Below are positions 1 to 7,969 of a DNA stretch of 16,378 bases, one piece after another. The position numbers and the translations under genes were made by a program. The stretch comes from JADHLJ01 sp038116915 (GTDB lineage: Bacteria; Pseudomonadota; Alphaproteobacteria; Thalassobaculales; Thalassobaculaceae). The DNA is taken from assembly GCA_038116915.1 (NCBI GenBank), contig JAYOEU010000095.1, positions 1 to 16,378 of the forward strand, written 5' to 3'. The notes under the pieces are model-generated. The model did no database searches and was not told where the DNA came from. It saw nothing but the letters and a program-made list of their open reading frames with translations. Each line of letters begins with the position of its first letter. Position 1 is the stretch's first letter.

Positions 1-619
1 CCTCCATGAAGGCGGTGACCATCGGCCCGCCGACCTCGTTGCAGGCGATATTGGCGACGAGATCGCCGATGGTCTGCTCCGGCACGCGCACGTTGGTGCG
101 GATCAGTTCCTCCAGAAACGGATCCATCACGCCGTCCTTGGCAAAGCGACAGATCGGCAGGCGCAGGCCCTCGTGATAGATCTCCCGCGCCGCCGCCCCG
201 AAGCCGAGCCCGCCGATATCAGGCAGGTGGGTGATCGACATGGTGTAGCCGACCAGCCGGTCGCCCTTGAAGATCGGCCGCATCATCGAGATGTCGAACA
301 TGTGCCCGGTGCCGATCCATGGATCGTTGGTGGCGATAATGTCGCCGGGCCTAAGCGTTTCGGGCGGAAACTTTTCCAACATGTAACGCAGTGTGCGGGG
401 GGCCGTACCGATGAACACCGGCACGGCGTAGGTCCCCTGGGCCATCAGCCGGCCCTTGGTATCCAGGATCACCACCGAGAGGTCATAGCTGTCGCGCACG
501 ATGGTGGAGAAGGACGTCCGCACCAGAGTGCCGACAATCTCGTCCGCGATCGCGACCATCCGGTCCCACATGATGGAGAGCGAGACGGCGTCGAAGGCCG
601 ATTGCGATGATCGGGTCAT
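1..619 (-). CDS. hyuB: Hydantoinase B / oxoprolinase subunit B family protein (N-terminal 206 residues; runs off the window)
   Basis: The minus strand from the ATG at 617-619 is open to the window edge and gives about 206 residues of a family normally near 550-600 residues, so only the N-terminal third is here. Seen: a start reading MTRSSQSAFDAVSLSIMWDR, then a stretch at about 97-107 with TNDPWIGTGHM, the Asn-Asp-Pro plus glycine/histidine element typical of HyuB, then SITHLPDIGG near 138-147. Family knowledge: HyuB pairs with HyuA in ATP-dependent cyclic-amide opening (5-oxoproline, N-methylhydantoin) or related carboxylases. The substrate cannot be told from sequence. It begins 3 bp after the hyuA stop, with a strong GGAGGG ribosome site inside the last hyuA codons, so the two are surely co-translated. 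The family call is secure; the specific enzyme is not. Confidence 0.93.
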   Translation of the reverse strand, partial: MTRSSQSAFDAVSLSIMWDRMVAIADEIVGTLVRTSFSTIVRDSYDLSVVILDTKGRLMAQGTYAVPVFIGTAPRTLRYMLEKFPPETLRPGDIIATNDPWIGTGHMFDISMMRPIFKGDRLVGYTMSITHLPDIGGLGFGAAAREIYHEGLRLPICRFAKDGVMDPFLEELIRTNVRVPEQTIGDLVANIACNEVGGPMVTAFME

Positions 620-622
620 GGG

Positions 623-2713
623 TCAACCCTCCAATTCGGCGACGATGTTGAGCGCGGCGTCCACCGTGGCTCGGTGCCCCGGCGTCAGGACGCAGGTCGA
701 CTCGCGCTCCTCGATCAGGGCCGGCCCCCTGATGACGGTTCCCGCCGCGAGGGCATAGCGGTCGTACACCGGCGTCGGAACTGGTTCACCTCCGAAATGG
801 CACAGCCGCTCGCCCTTCAGCGCCTTGCCGGCCGATGCCGATTTTCCGGTGACCGTGTAGCCGGCGGAAAGCGGCGGAGCCGGACCCTCGACCTCGGCCT
901 TCCAGGTGACGATCTCCAGGGGCTCGTCCAGCGGCGCCACGCCGAACAGCGTGGTGTAACGCTCGGCAAATAGTCTTGGCAGATCGGCGAAGGTTCGAGC
1001 CAGGGACGCCCCAGGCACGGTGACCTCGATCTCATGGCCCTGACCGAAATAGCGCATGTCGAGCCGCACGGTCGCCCGTATCGCCGGATCTTCGAGGCCC
1101 GCGGCATGCAACGGCCCTTTCGCGGTATCGATCAACGGCTTGACGATTTCCTCGAAGGAGGCGGCATCGATATCCTCGAGGAAAGTGCGCCGCGTCCGCG
1201 CCTGCTCGAAGGAAAGCGGGCTCGCCAGCAGGCCCATGGCCGACATCACGCCGGCCCCGATCGGAAAGATCACCCGGGGAATATTCAGCTTGGCGGCGAT
1301 CGCCATCGCCTGGAGCGGACCGGAACCGCCGAAGGCGATCATCGTCGCCTGGCGATAGTCGAAGCCGCGTTCGGAGGCGTGGATGCGAAAGGCGCGGGCG
1401 ACATCCTCATTGGCGATGTCATGAATGCCCCAGGCCGCCCGCATCGCGGTGAGACCCAGCGGCGCCGCCACGCTCTCGGTGATTGCGCGCTCCGCCGCCG
1501 CCTTGTCCAGCGTCATGGCGCCGCCGAGGAAGAAGTCGGGATCAAGGAACCCCAGCACCAGATTGGCGTCGGTGAGGCTGGCCCGGTTGCCGCCGCGCCC
1601 ATAGCAGGCGGGACCCGGATCCGCCCCGGCGCTTTTCGGACCGACCTTCAGCAGACCTCGCTCGTCGATCCAGGCGATGGAGCCGCCGCCGGCGCCGATC
1701 TCGATCATGTCGATGCTGGGCACACGCGCCGGCAGGCCGCTGCCGCGCTTGAAGTCGTGCACCCGCGCGACCTCCATCTGGTCGGTCTTCAGCGGTTGCC
1801 CACGGCGCACCAGCGCGCCCTTGGCCGTGGTGCCGCCGAGATCGAAAGACAGCACATTGGCGAGATCCAGCGACCGGCCGTGAAAGGCCGACATCAGCAC
1901 CCCTGCGGCGGGGCCGGATTCGAGCATCCGCACCGGATAGCGCCGCGCCACCTCCGGCAGCAGCATGCCGCCGCTGGAGGTCATGATGTAGAGCCGGCCC
2001 CGGAAACCGAGATCCGCGAGCCCGCCCTCGATCCGCGCCAGATAGCGATCGAACAAGGGCTGGGTATAGGCATTCATCGACGCGGTGGTCCAACGCTCCC
2101 ACTCGCCGAGACCGGCATGAACATCCGCCGACGTCGAAACATACAGGTCCGGAAACCTGTCGCGGATCCTGTCGGCGATCGCCATCTCATGCGCCGGATT
2201 GGCGTAGGCGTGCAGCAGGCAGACCGCCAGGGCCTTGATCCCGGCGGTGTCGACGAGATCGCGCACCGCGGCTTCGGCCTCGTCCGGATCGAGAGGCGTC
2301 GCCACCGTCCCGTCATAGCCGACCCGCTCGGTAACCTCCCGGCGCCGGTCACGGGGAATCAGCGGCTCCGGAAATTGCAGGCGCAGGTCGAACAGGTCAT
2401 AACGCTGCTCGCGCGCCATGTCCGGGACGTCGAGAAAATTCCGGGTGACCAGCATGCCGGTGACCGCCCCCTTGCGCTCGATCAGCGCGTTGGTGACCAG
2501 CGTGGTGCCATGAGCGAGCGAGGCGACATCGCCGATTGCCACGCCATTGTCCCGCAGCATCGCCGTCACCCCCTCGATCACCGCGCGCGAGGGATCGTCG
2601 GGCGTCGTCAGTTGCTTGTGAATGGCGATCCGGGCGGCGCTTTCGTCGAACAGCGCGAAATCGGTGAAGGTGCCGCCGATATCGACGCCGATCCGGAATT
2701 TCCGTTCAGACAT
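623..2713 (-). CDS. hyuA: Hydantoinase A / oxoprolinase subunit A family protein
   Basis: A full-length 696-residue protein of the HyuA family (usual length about 650-700). Seen: an N-terminal ASKHA-type phosphate loop GVDIGGTFTDFALFD at 9-23; AHGTTLVTNALIERKGA at 67-83; SSGGM at 246-250; LESGPAAGVL at 264-273; a second ATPase motif FDLGGTTAKGALV at 290-302; IGAGGGSIAWID at 339-350; and GPKSAGADPGPACYGRGG at 358-375. These are the conserved blocks of the hydantoinase/oxoprolinase ATPase subunit. Family role: ATP-dependent activation of a lactam or related carbonyl, acting with HyuB in the cytoplasm. The start overlaps the last 8 bp of the upstream GT4 glycosyltransferase gene and hyuB follows after 3 bp. 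The substrate is unknown, since 5-oxoproline, hydantoins and acetophenone-type carboxylation share this architecture. The physical coupling to a polysaccharide cluster is odd and may only reflect a junction of two gene blocks. Confidence 0.94.
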   Translation of the reverse strand: MSERKFRIGVDIGGTFTDFALFDESAARIAIHKQLTTPDDPSRAVIEGVTAMLRDNGVAIGDVASLAHGTTLVTNALIERKGAVTGMLVTRNFLDVPDMAREQRYDLFDLRLQFPEPLIPRDRRREVTERVGYDGTVATPLDPDEAEAAVRDLVDTAGIKALAVCLLHAYANPAHEMAIADRIRDRFPDLYVSTSADVHAGLGEWERWTTASMNAYTQPLFDRYLARIEGGLADLGFRGRLYIMTSSGGMLLPEVARRYPVRMLESGPAAGVLMSAFHGRSLDLANVLSFDLGGTTAKGALVRRGQPLKTDQMEVARVHDFKRGSGLPARVPSIDMIEIGAGGGSIAWIDERGLLKVGPKSAGADPGPACYGRGGNRASLTDANLVLGFLDPDFFLGGAMTLDKAAAERAITESVAAPLGLTAMRAAWGIHDIANEDVARAFRIHASERGFDYRQATMIAFGGSGPLQAMAIAAKLNIPRVIFPIGAGVMSAMGLLASPLSFEQARTRRTFLEDIDAASFEEIVKPLIDTAKGPLHAAGLEDPAIRATVRLDMRYFGQGHEIEVTVPGASLARTFADLPRLFAERYTTLFGVAPLDEPLEIVTWKAEVEGPAPPLSAGYTVTGKSASAGKALKGERLCHFGGEPVPTPVYDRYALAAGTVIRGPALIEERESTCVLTPGHRATVDAALNIVAELEG
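627..632 (-). promoter_or_regulatory. Shine-Dalgarno site of hyuB, embedded in the end of hyuA
   Basis: On the minus strand GGAGGG lies 7 nt before the ATG at 617-619 and overlaps the last sense codons of hyuA. It fixes the hyuB start and indicates coupled translation of the two subunits. Confidence 0.75.
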
Positions 2714-4451
2714 TTCGCCCCCGTTGCCGCCATGCCTTTTGCCAGCACTCCTCGTAACTCTTGGCGATCGCCGTCACGCCGAAACGCTCACGCACCAGCG
2801 GCGCGGCGGCGGTGGCGGCCTCGGTGAAGGCCTCCAGCCGTTCCCGCCACTCCACAAAACCGTCGAGAAACCCGCCGCCGCCCGCTATGTCGCTTGAGAC
2901 CGACCCGCTTTCGTAGTCAGCCAGCACCGGACCGATATCGCCGACATCCGTGGCGTAGACCGGCACGCCCATCGCCATCGCCTCCAGCATGGCGATCGGC
3001 AGCCCCTCGTAACGCGAACTTACGATCAGACCGGCCAGCACGGGATAGAGCCTGGTCAGATCGTCGCAGAACGGAATGCGGGTCACATTGGCAAGCGCGT
3101 GCTCACGGATGAACGCATCGCAGGTCTCGCCCAGCACGCCGTCGCCGACGAGAACAAAGTGATCCTCCCCGCCCGCCTTCGCGGACCGAGCGGCGAGGGT
3201 CAGGAAAGCGGTCGGGTTCTTCTGTTCGACCAGCCGACCGATAAAGGCGAAGCAGGGCTTGTCGTCCGGCAATCCGTGGGATTTCGCGAGCGCCGATCGC
3301 TCTTCGACGCTCGGAGCTGGCTTGTCGAAGCGCGGGGCGTCGATCGCCGAGTAGATGAGATCGATCGTCTCGGGCCGCATTTTCAGCCGGTCCGTGAAGA
3401 CATCGCGGATACGGCTGTTGATGGCGATGAAGCGGTCGAAGGATTGAATGCCGGCCTCGCCATAGCGCTGGATCCAGCCCTCGCTGGTGTCATAGACCTG
3501 CTGATCGACGACCGGGATGTCCTTGAAAAGCCGCCGCAGGTCGCCGGCATTGTCGGCCAGCCAGGGCGAGCCGTTGCAGATCCAGACCAGATCCGGGCGA
3601 TAGCCGTCGCGCAGGCGTTGCAGCAACGCGAGGTGATACCGGTTCTCGGCGATTTCCGAGAGGTCGTAGATCACCTCGGCCACCTCCGCCATCTGGTGGT
3701 GCAGGCTGCCCTGGTCCTTGTGCAGCCGCTCGGTGGTGACCACGACGAAATTATAGGCATGCCGCAGCGCCCTGATGATCTCGATCGTGTTGCGCTCAAC
3801 CCCTCCGACGGCGAGGAAGATCGGCAGCACCAGCACCACCGGCCGGTCGCGGCTGAGCGGGGTTGGGCTCCAGGCGCCGGTATAGGCGGCTCGGGGCGCA
3901 GCGTCACCCAACCGAAAATCGGCGACCGCGCCGGCCGGATGGGTCACGGCAGCCCCGGTGAAAAGTTTCCCGAGCGACGTATCCGAGGTCCCCTCCTCCG
4001 GCGGCGGCAGCATACGCAGCACCCGTCCGGCAGCCGTATCCGCCGCGCTCGCCTGATGGCGGATCATGGCGTTCGGCGCGGGCAGGCAGCGCAGCGCCGG
4101 CGGTTCCTCAAGGCCGTGCGAGGCGAGCACGATGTCGAGGCCGTTCACTTCCGCCGCCAATGCCATGTTCCGAAGATGGCTCGCGCGCAACCACGGGGCG
4201 TTCGGGCCGGGCGCGTAGAGCAGGCCGGAAAACCCGGCCGCATCGACCTTCGCAACGAAGGTGAAGCCGTCATAGCCAGGCGGAGCTTGCGGTGTGTCCT
4301 CGAGAACGATGGCGAAGGGCCGGGTCTCGGCGCCGCTTCCATGGTCCAAGGGAACCGGGCCGCCGCGCACCATGCGCCGCAGGGCCGCGAGCAGGCGGCC
4401 CCCGCCGGGAAGCGCCAACAGGATGCGGGCGACCAACCGCTTCAAGGCCAT
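2706..4451 (-). CDS. GT4-family glycosyltransferase with a ~200-residue N-terminal extension
   Basis: A 581-residue protein. The start chosen is the ATG at 4449-4451 (MALKRLVARI), not an upstream in-frame ATG, because it sits in a TGATG stop/start overlap with the upstream gene and has GGGAG 10 nt before it. Seen: residues 1-200 form a region I do not recognise. Residues 204-370 look like a GT-B N-domain opening with VLVLPIFLAVGGVERNTIE, where the GGVER loop is typical of GT4. Residues 398-570 are the Rossmann C-domain with IGRLVEQKNP at 404-413 and the nucleotide-sugar EX7E motif from E482 to E490 (EGLPIAMLE). Family role: a retaining transferase adding a sugar from an NDP-sugar on the cytoplasmic face. 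Donor and acceptor are unknown. The gene overlaps the GT8-like gene by 1 bp and hyuA by 8 bp. The GT4 assignment is firm. Confidence 0.92.
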   Translation of the reverse strand: MALKRLVARILLALPGGGRLLAALRRMVRGGPVPLDHGSGAETRPFAIVLEDTPQAPPGYDGFTFVAKVDAAGFSGLLYAPGPNAPWLRASHLRNMALAAEVNGLDIVLASHGLEEPPALRCLPAPNAMIRHQASAADTAAGRVLRMLPPPEEGTSDTSLGKLFTGAAVTHPAGAVADFRLGDAAPRAAYTGAWSPTPLSRDRPVVLVLPIFLAVGGVERNTIEIIRALRHAYNFVVVTTERLHKDQGSLHHQMAEVAEVIYDLSEIAENRYHLALLQRLRDGYRPDLVWICNGSPWLADNAGDLRRLFKDIPVVDQQVYDTSEGWIQRYGEAGIQSFDRFIAINSRIRDVFTDRLKMRPETIDLIYSAIDAPRFDKPAPSVEERSALAKSHGLPDDKPCFAFIGRLVEQKNPTAFLTLAARSAKAGGEDHFVLVGDGVLGETCDAFIREHALANVTRIPFCDDLTRLYPVLAGLIVSSRYEGLPIAMLEAMAMGVPVYATDVGDIGPVLADYESGSVSSDIAGGGGFLDGFVEWRERLEAFTEAATAAAPLVRERFGVTAIAKSYEECWQKAWRQRGRNV

Positions 4452-5560
4452 CACGCGCCGGCTCCCGGATCGCCGACATGAGCGCGGTACCAATCCTTGT
4501 AGGACGGGTCCGGCGCGACCAGGAACGGGTTCGGGAAAGTCGCCTCGACATCCAGGTGATGGCGGAAGAACCGGCGCTCGGCAAGCGTGACCGGGGTGCC
4601 GTCGCGGTACCGCGCATAGTGCCAGACGCGCCGTCCGTCGCTCTCCTGTCCCTCGGAGAGGCAGGCCGCGCGATACCAGTCCAACATCGGCCCGATCGCC
4701 TGCTGGCGCGTGCCGTACATGGAATTGACCACGGCATGCGCGCCGGAATCGAAACCGGTGAAATGGTAGAACCGCAAGGGTCCACCCTCCACCTCAAGGC
4801 CCTTTTCGACAGAGCCCGAGACCCGGCGGTGGATAAGGTTCCAGGCCGCCACGTTGCAGCCGCGGTCGGTCAGAATTTGGGTGCCGGGAAAGAAAACCGG
4901 GATCAGATCCCCCCAGCGCTGATCGGTGAAAAGCCCCTCGGAAACGTCGTCGATACAGAAATGCGTCAGGCGGTCGGCCCACCAGTCCGCGAGCCTCCGG
5001 CCTTCGGGACGGTCGGCGACGGCGAGAAACCCGAGATTGTAGACACCGTGGCGCAAATGGATGATTTCGTGATCCCGGATCGCCTGCAGGAAATCCCCGT
5101 CGGCGTCATCGGCATGGATCGGGACAAGATCATGCGGGGTCAGCAGTATCGGGCTTTCCTCGAGCCGCGCCGCGATCGGCGAGAGATCACCAAACACCGC
5201 AACATCGGGATCGAGAAAGATGACCTTGTCGTGCCGCGGATCGGCCAATAGTCGCTTGAGGGCCGTGCCCTTGACCGCGGTCGAGGCCTCGACGATGGAA
5301 TGCGAGAATACCCAGGCCTCGAACCGGCCCGGCGCCAGCCCCGAGGCCGTGAGCTCGTCCGGCCCGATGATCTCGTCGAAAGGTTCCAGCGCCGGATCGA
5401 GATCCGCGGGCCAGGGTTCCACGACGACTGCAACGAACCGGCATTCCGGATGGTGACGCTTGACGGATTTCGCAAGCACCCTGGCCTTGGGCAGATAGTT
5501 CGCGGCGATACTCGTATAGACCGCCGTGCGGGCGAGGCCGCCGGCCTTGCTAGTCGTCAT
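4451..5560 (-). CDS. GT8-like nucleotide-diphospho-sugar transferase
   Basis: A 369-residue protein with a GT-A look. Seen: an opening beta strand TAVYTSIAANYLPKARVLAKS (split across residues 12-32), VIFLDPDVAVFGD at 113-125 where D117-P-D119 is the DxD-type metal/nucleotide-sugar site, VYNLGF at 173-178 and TDQRWGD at 212-218. This order (DxD, then NxGF, then an acidic DQ motif) matches GT8 and related glycogenin-type transferases. The TDQRW block recurs in surface-polysaccharide relatives, so a role in building the exported glycan is inferred. Sugar and linkage cannot be read. It overlaps the upstream gene by 11 bp and the downstream GT4 gene by 1 bp, so it belongs to one translationally coupled unit. 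No signal peptide or membrane segment is evident, consistent with a cytoplasmic enzyme. It could also fall in a neighbouring, unnumbered GT-A family. Confidence 0.85.
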   Translation of the reverse strand: MTTSKAGGLARTAVYTSIAANYLPKARVLAKSVKRHHPECRFVAVVVEPWPADLDPALEPFDEIIGPDELTASGLAPGRFEAWVFSHSIVEASTAVKGTALKRLLADPRHDKVIFLDPDVAVFGDLSPIAARLEESPILLTPHDLVPIHADDADGDFLQAIRDHEIIHLRHGVYNLGFLAVADRPEGRRLADWWADRLTHFCIDDVSEGLFTDQRWGDLIPVFFPGTQILTDRGCNVAAWNLIHRRVSGSVEKGLEVEGGPLRFYHFTGFDSGAHAVVNSMYGTRQQAIGPMLDWYRAACLSEGQESDGRRVWHYARYRDGTPVTLAERRFFRHHLDVEATFPNPFLVAPDPSYKDWYRAHVGDPGAGA

Positions 5561-7127
5561 TGTGCGCGGCGCCCCGTTTCGGCTTTACCAGTCCCCTCAC
5601 GGCACGCAATGGCGCGGTCAACCTCCAGGACGTCGAACCGAGAACATTGGTCAATTGCCTTTCGACATCGGCCTGCTTCTCCCGCGCGCCGGTCAATTCG
5701 GCCTGAAGGTGCTCGACGGTATTGCGTTCACGCGACAATGCGCTGCCCAGTGCGAGGATTTCCCGCGTCGCCCATTGTCCGGTTTCCGAAGGTTTCAGGG
5801 AGCGGCAATCGAAGACCAGGTTCATTTCGGCATCCTGAAACCGTGCCAAAATCGCCTCGGGCACCTTGATGCTCACGCGACAGGGCTCATCGGCGAGATG
5901 CATCCAGCGCAGGATACCGGGTGGGGACGACAAAACCGCCACATCCGGTATGCCCAGATCGTCGGGTTGATTTGCGGTCCAAAGGGTCGCCGATTTAGAC
6001 ACGCAACGCAGATTGGATATCTCGAAAGCCCACACCCGTGAGGCGATCAGAAGATCAAATCCGGCGGGACGATCGGTCAGGCGCGGTACCGGGATCGTCA
6101 CCCGCACGGGCGCGCGGCCGAGATCCTCTAGGGTTTCGGCGCGATGTATCCCGATGATCTCTCCCTCCGCTTGCCGCCATTCGAGCGAGAAACGGCAGGA
6201 CGCATCCTCGATCGGCGGGCTGCTCCGGATAACCGGACTGACGCGATCGGCGATGCTCTCCGGTGCCCGGAGCAGACCGTCGAGCAGGCGCCGCGCATCG
6301 TCGGTTGCCTCCGGCATCGCCCAGCCGTTCGGACCGGTGGGGAACGCGTTGATCAGACCGTCGGCGAGATCGATCAGGCGGGGCACTTTCATCGCCTCGG
6401 CCACCGCCGCGGGAAACGATGATGCGCCGACGAAGGCCGAACACCCGGCCAGAAATGCCGCGAGTTCCTTGGCGTCCGCGAACTCACGCATTGTGCCGTC
6501 GATTCCGAAATAGTTCGGCGCCTCGTCGCGAAAGCCGATCAACGTGACCGGACCAAACCCATCGAGAATCTCCGCCAATCGCTCGTTCGTCCGGTTGCGG
6601 TAGCGCGGTGTGACGGACACCGCGATCCCGTTCCGCGCCGCCGGGCGTACCGGAACGTCGATCCAGGCACGGGCCGGGTCGACGCGCGCGCCGCAAGCCA
6701 TGGCGTGGGCGAAAACAAGGTGCCGCCGATCCAACGGCTGCAAGCGGAACCGGTCGAGCACATAATCGACGCCGAGAGCCGTGGGGGATATGTGCTCCAA
6801 GGGCAATCCGACGACGAACCTGGAAACCCGCGCCGCATGTCCGAAACCGGCGGCGACCCGGATCGGCGCTGCGACGATATCGACCGTTGTGATCCCCGGT
6901 TGATCGAGCAGCAGCGCGGTCATGGATCTCGCCATCGCCTCGGTCATCAGGCGGCCGCCGGCGCCGGGATCTTCGCAGACATTCAGCAGCAGGTGCGAAA
7001 CGCCAAGTGCCCGGACCGTCGGCAATGCATAGATGATGTCGCCGATATTGCCGCTGTGGATTGCTGAAACCGCTCCCCGGGCCGGCTCTTCTCCGTGCCG
7101 TGACAGCCGTTCGAGCAGCGACGTCAT
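5550..7127 (-). CDS. GT9 (heptosyltransferase)-like protein with a C-terminal coiled coil and STSWRLTAPLR tail
   Basis: A 525-residue protein in three parts. Residues 1-300 resemble GT9 ADP-heptose:LPS heptosyltransferases: HSGNIGDIIYALPTVRAL at 24-41 is the classic first loop, and 222-258 (LAAFLAGCSAFVGASSFPAA onward) fits the donor-side motif, although the usual NDSGPMHLA-like block is degenerate here. Residues about 310-460 are a mostly beta-looking region I do not recognise. Residues 463-495 are a predicted coiled coil, followed by STSWRLTAPLR at 498-508. I know that short tail from the ends of many polysaccharide-cluster glycosyltransferases and methyltransferases; its function is not established. 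The gene starts in an ATGA overlap with the 7124-7861 gene and ends with an 11-bp overlap into the GT8-like gene. Whether it still transfers a sugar is uncertain, because the donor motif is weak. Length is well above the usual ~350 residues for GT9. Confidence 0.75.
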   Translation of the reverse strand: MTSLLERLSRHGEEPARGAVSAIHSGNIGDIIYALPTVRALGVSHLLLNVCEDPGAGGRLMTEAMARSMTALLLDQPGITTVDIVAAPIRVAAGFGHAARVSRFVVGLPLEHISPTALGVDYVLDRFRLQPLDRRHLVFAHAMACGARVDPARAWIDVPVRPAARNGIAVSVTPRYRNRTNERLAEILDGFGPVTLIGFRDEAPNYFGIDGTMREFADAKELAAFLAGCSAFVGASSFPAAVAEAMKVPRLIDLADGLINAFPTGPNGWAMPEATDDARRLLDGLLRAPESIADRVSPVIRSSPPIEDASCRFSLEWRQAEGEIIGIHRAETLEDLGRAPVRVTIPVPRLTDRPAGFDLLIASRVWAFEISNLRCVSKSATLWTANQPDDLGIPDVAVLSSPPGILRWMHLADEPCRVSIKVPEAILARFQDAEMNLVFDCRSLKPSETGQWATREILALGSALSRERNTVEHLQAELTGAREKQADVERQLTNVLGSTSWRLTAPLRAVRGLVKPKRGAAHNDD

Positions 7128-7861
7128 GCGCCGTCCCCGTCGAGCGCGGCGCGGAGGCGCTCAACCGCTTGCTCACGGGCGAGGCGTTTCGCGTTCAGCA
7201 GATCCGCGCCGATCGCCACCATGTCGAGGCCCGCCAGTTGATCATCGATCGCATCTGGTTCGGCGACGAGGCAAGCCGGCAGATCGAAGACCGTTTCGAC
7301 ACCCAGGAGAAGCGCCGGCTTCAGCGCCCCGTTGGCCAGCGCGGCCGTAAAGGAATCGCCGGTGATGACCAGATCATGCCGGCTCACCAGATCGATCCAA
7401 TCCGACCGGCGTTGCGCGACCAACGACCATACCCCCTCGGTGCGGAACAGCGCCCCAATCTCGTCCCGGTTTCGGGAGGCGATGGTCAGCGTGTATTTCC
7501 CGAGCAAGCGGGTCACCAGGGTTTTCGTCCATGATGAGCCCCCCGTCGTTTCGATCAGGACGGACGCGAGGGACCGGGTCGGCGCCTCCGGCACCGGTTC
7601 GAACATGGCGAGAGCCGAGCCGTCCAGCGGCGATGGAACGACCTTTTTCGCATCGATATCACCAACGGACGACGGTGACAGCGAGATGACCCTATCGATA
7701 AGAGTACCCATTTCGGCATTGATCGGGCCGGTGAACACCAGCCAGGAACGCCGGTCGGAGGGCGCGGCATCGTCGCAGAGCGCGATCAGCGCATCGGCAA
7801 GCGCCGTCCCGGTTTCCGACGCCTCCACTCCATGTATCGCGAAGACCAGTGCCGCCATCAT
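7124..7861 (-). CDS. Uncharacterised protein with a weak GT9-like C-terminal segment
   Basis: A 245-residue protein I cannot assign firmly. Seen: MM at the start (two adjacent ATGs, 7859-7861 and 7856-7858), a hydrophobic strand AALVFAIHG at 3-11, then a region without recognised motifs to about 100. In 100-190 the layout resembles the second Rossmann half of GT9 enzymes: VLIETTGGSSWTKTLVTRLL at 101-120, then RHDLVITGDSFTAALANGAL at 161-180 followed by KPALLLG, echoing the GT9 pattern of a DLVI strand, a small loop, an AA-rich helix and a strand. No clear signal peptide or transmembrane helix. Likely first gene of unit 3, under an extended -10 promoter, with an ATGA overlap to the GT9-like gene downstream. 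The two may form a pair; that is inference. A role in surface glycan synthesis rests on context only. Confidence 0.7.
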   Translation of the reverse strand: MMAALVFAIHGVEASETGTALADALIALCDDAAPSDRRSWLVFTGPINAEMGTLIDRVISLSPSSVGDIDAKKVVPSPLDGSALAMFEPVPEAPTRSLASVLIETTGGSSWTKTLVTRLLGKYTLTIASRNRDEIGALFRTEGVWSLVAQRRSDWIDLVSRHDLVITGDSFTAALANGALKPALLLGVETVFDLPACLVAEPDAIDDQLAGLDMVAIGADLLNAKRLAREQAVERLRAALDGDGA

Positions 7862-7969
7862 TCCGTCCCCGTCATTCCATTCCGTGTTTATATCAAACCC
7901 TGGCGCGAGCCGATATCCGCGGAACGATTTCGGAGCATTCCGTCGCCCATCAAGGGTCCGATGCAGGCT
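7862..7969. other. 108-bp intergenic gap between units 2 and 3
   Basis: The only non-coding interval between the epimerase gene and the unit 3 leader. It holds the candidate extended -10 element at 7887-7895. I see no rho-independent terminator (no GC hairpin followed by a T run on the minus strand), so transcription from unit 2 may read through. Confidence 0.5.
7887..7895 (-). promoter_or_regulatory. Candidate extended -10 promoter for unit 3
   Basis: On the minus strand TG-A-TATAAA reads from 7895 to 7887, an extended -10 element one mismatch from TATAAT. It lies in the 108-bp gap between the epimerase stop and the ATG at 7861, in a locally AT-rich patch. A start about 7 nt downstream would give a leader of roughly 19 nt containing GGGGA. 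No good -35 is seen at 17 bp, as expected for an extended -10 promoter. Confidence 0.45.

Noticed and set aside
1034..2827. Very long plus-strand open frame (597 codons) opposite hyuA
   Set aside because: It is antisense to a clear hyuA, has a His/Arg/Gly-rich composition typical of the complement of high-GC coding DNA, and shows no domain motifs.
3099..4481. Plus-strand open frame of 460 codons opposite the GT4 gene
   Set aside because: Antisense to a well-supported GT4 gene, with low-complexity composition and no recognisable family.
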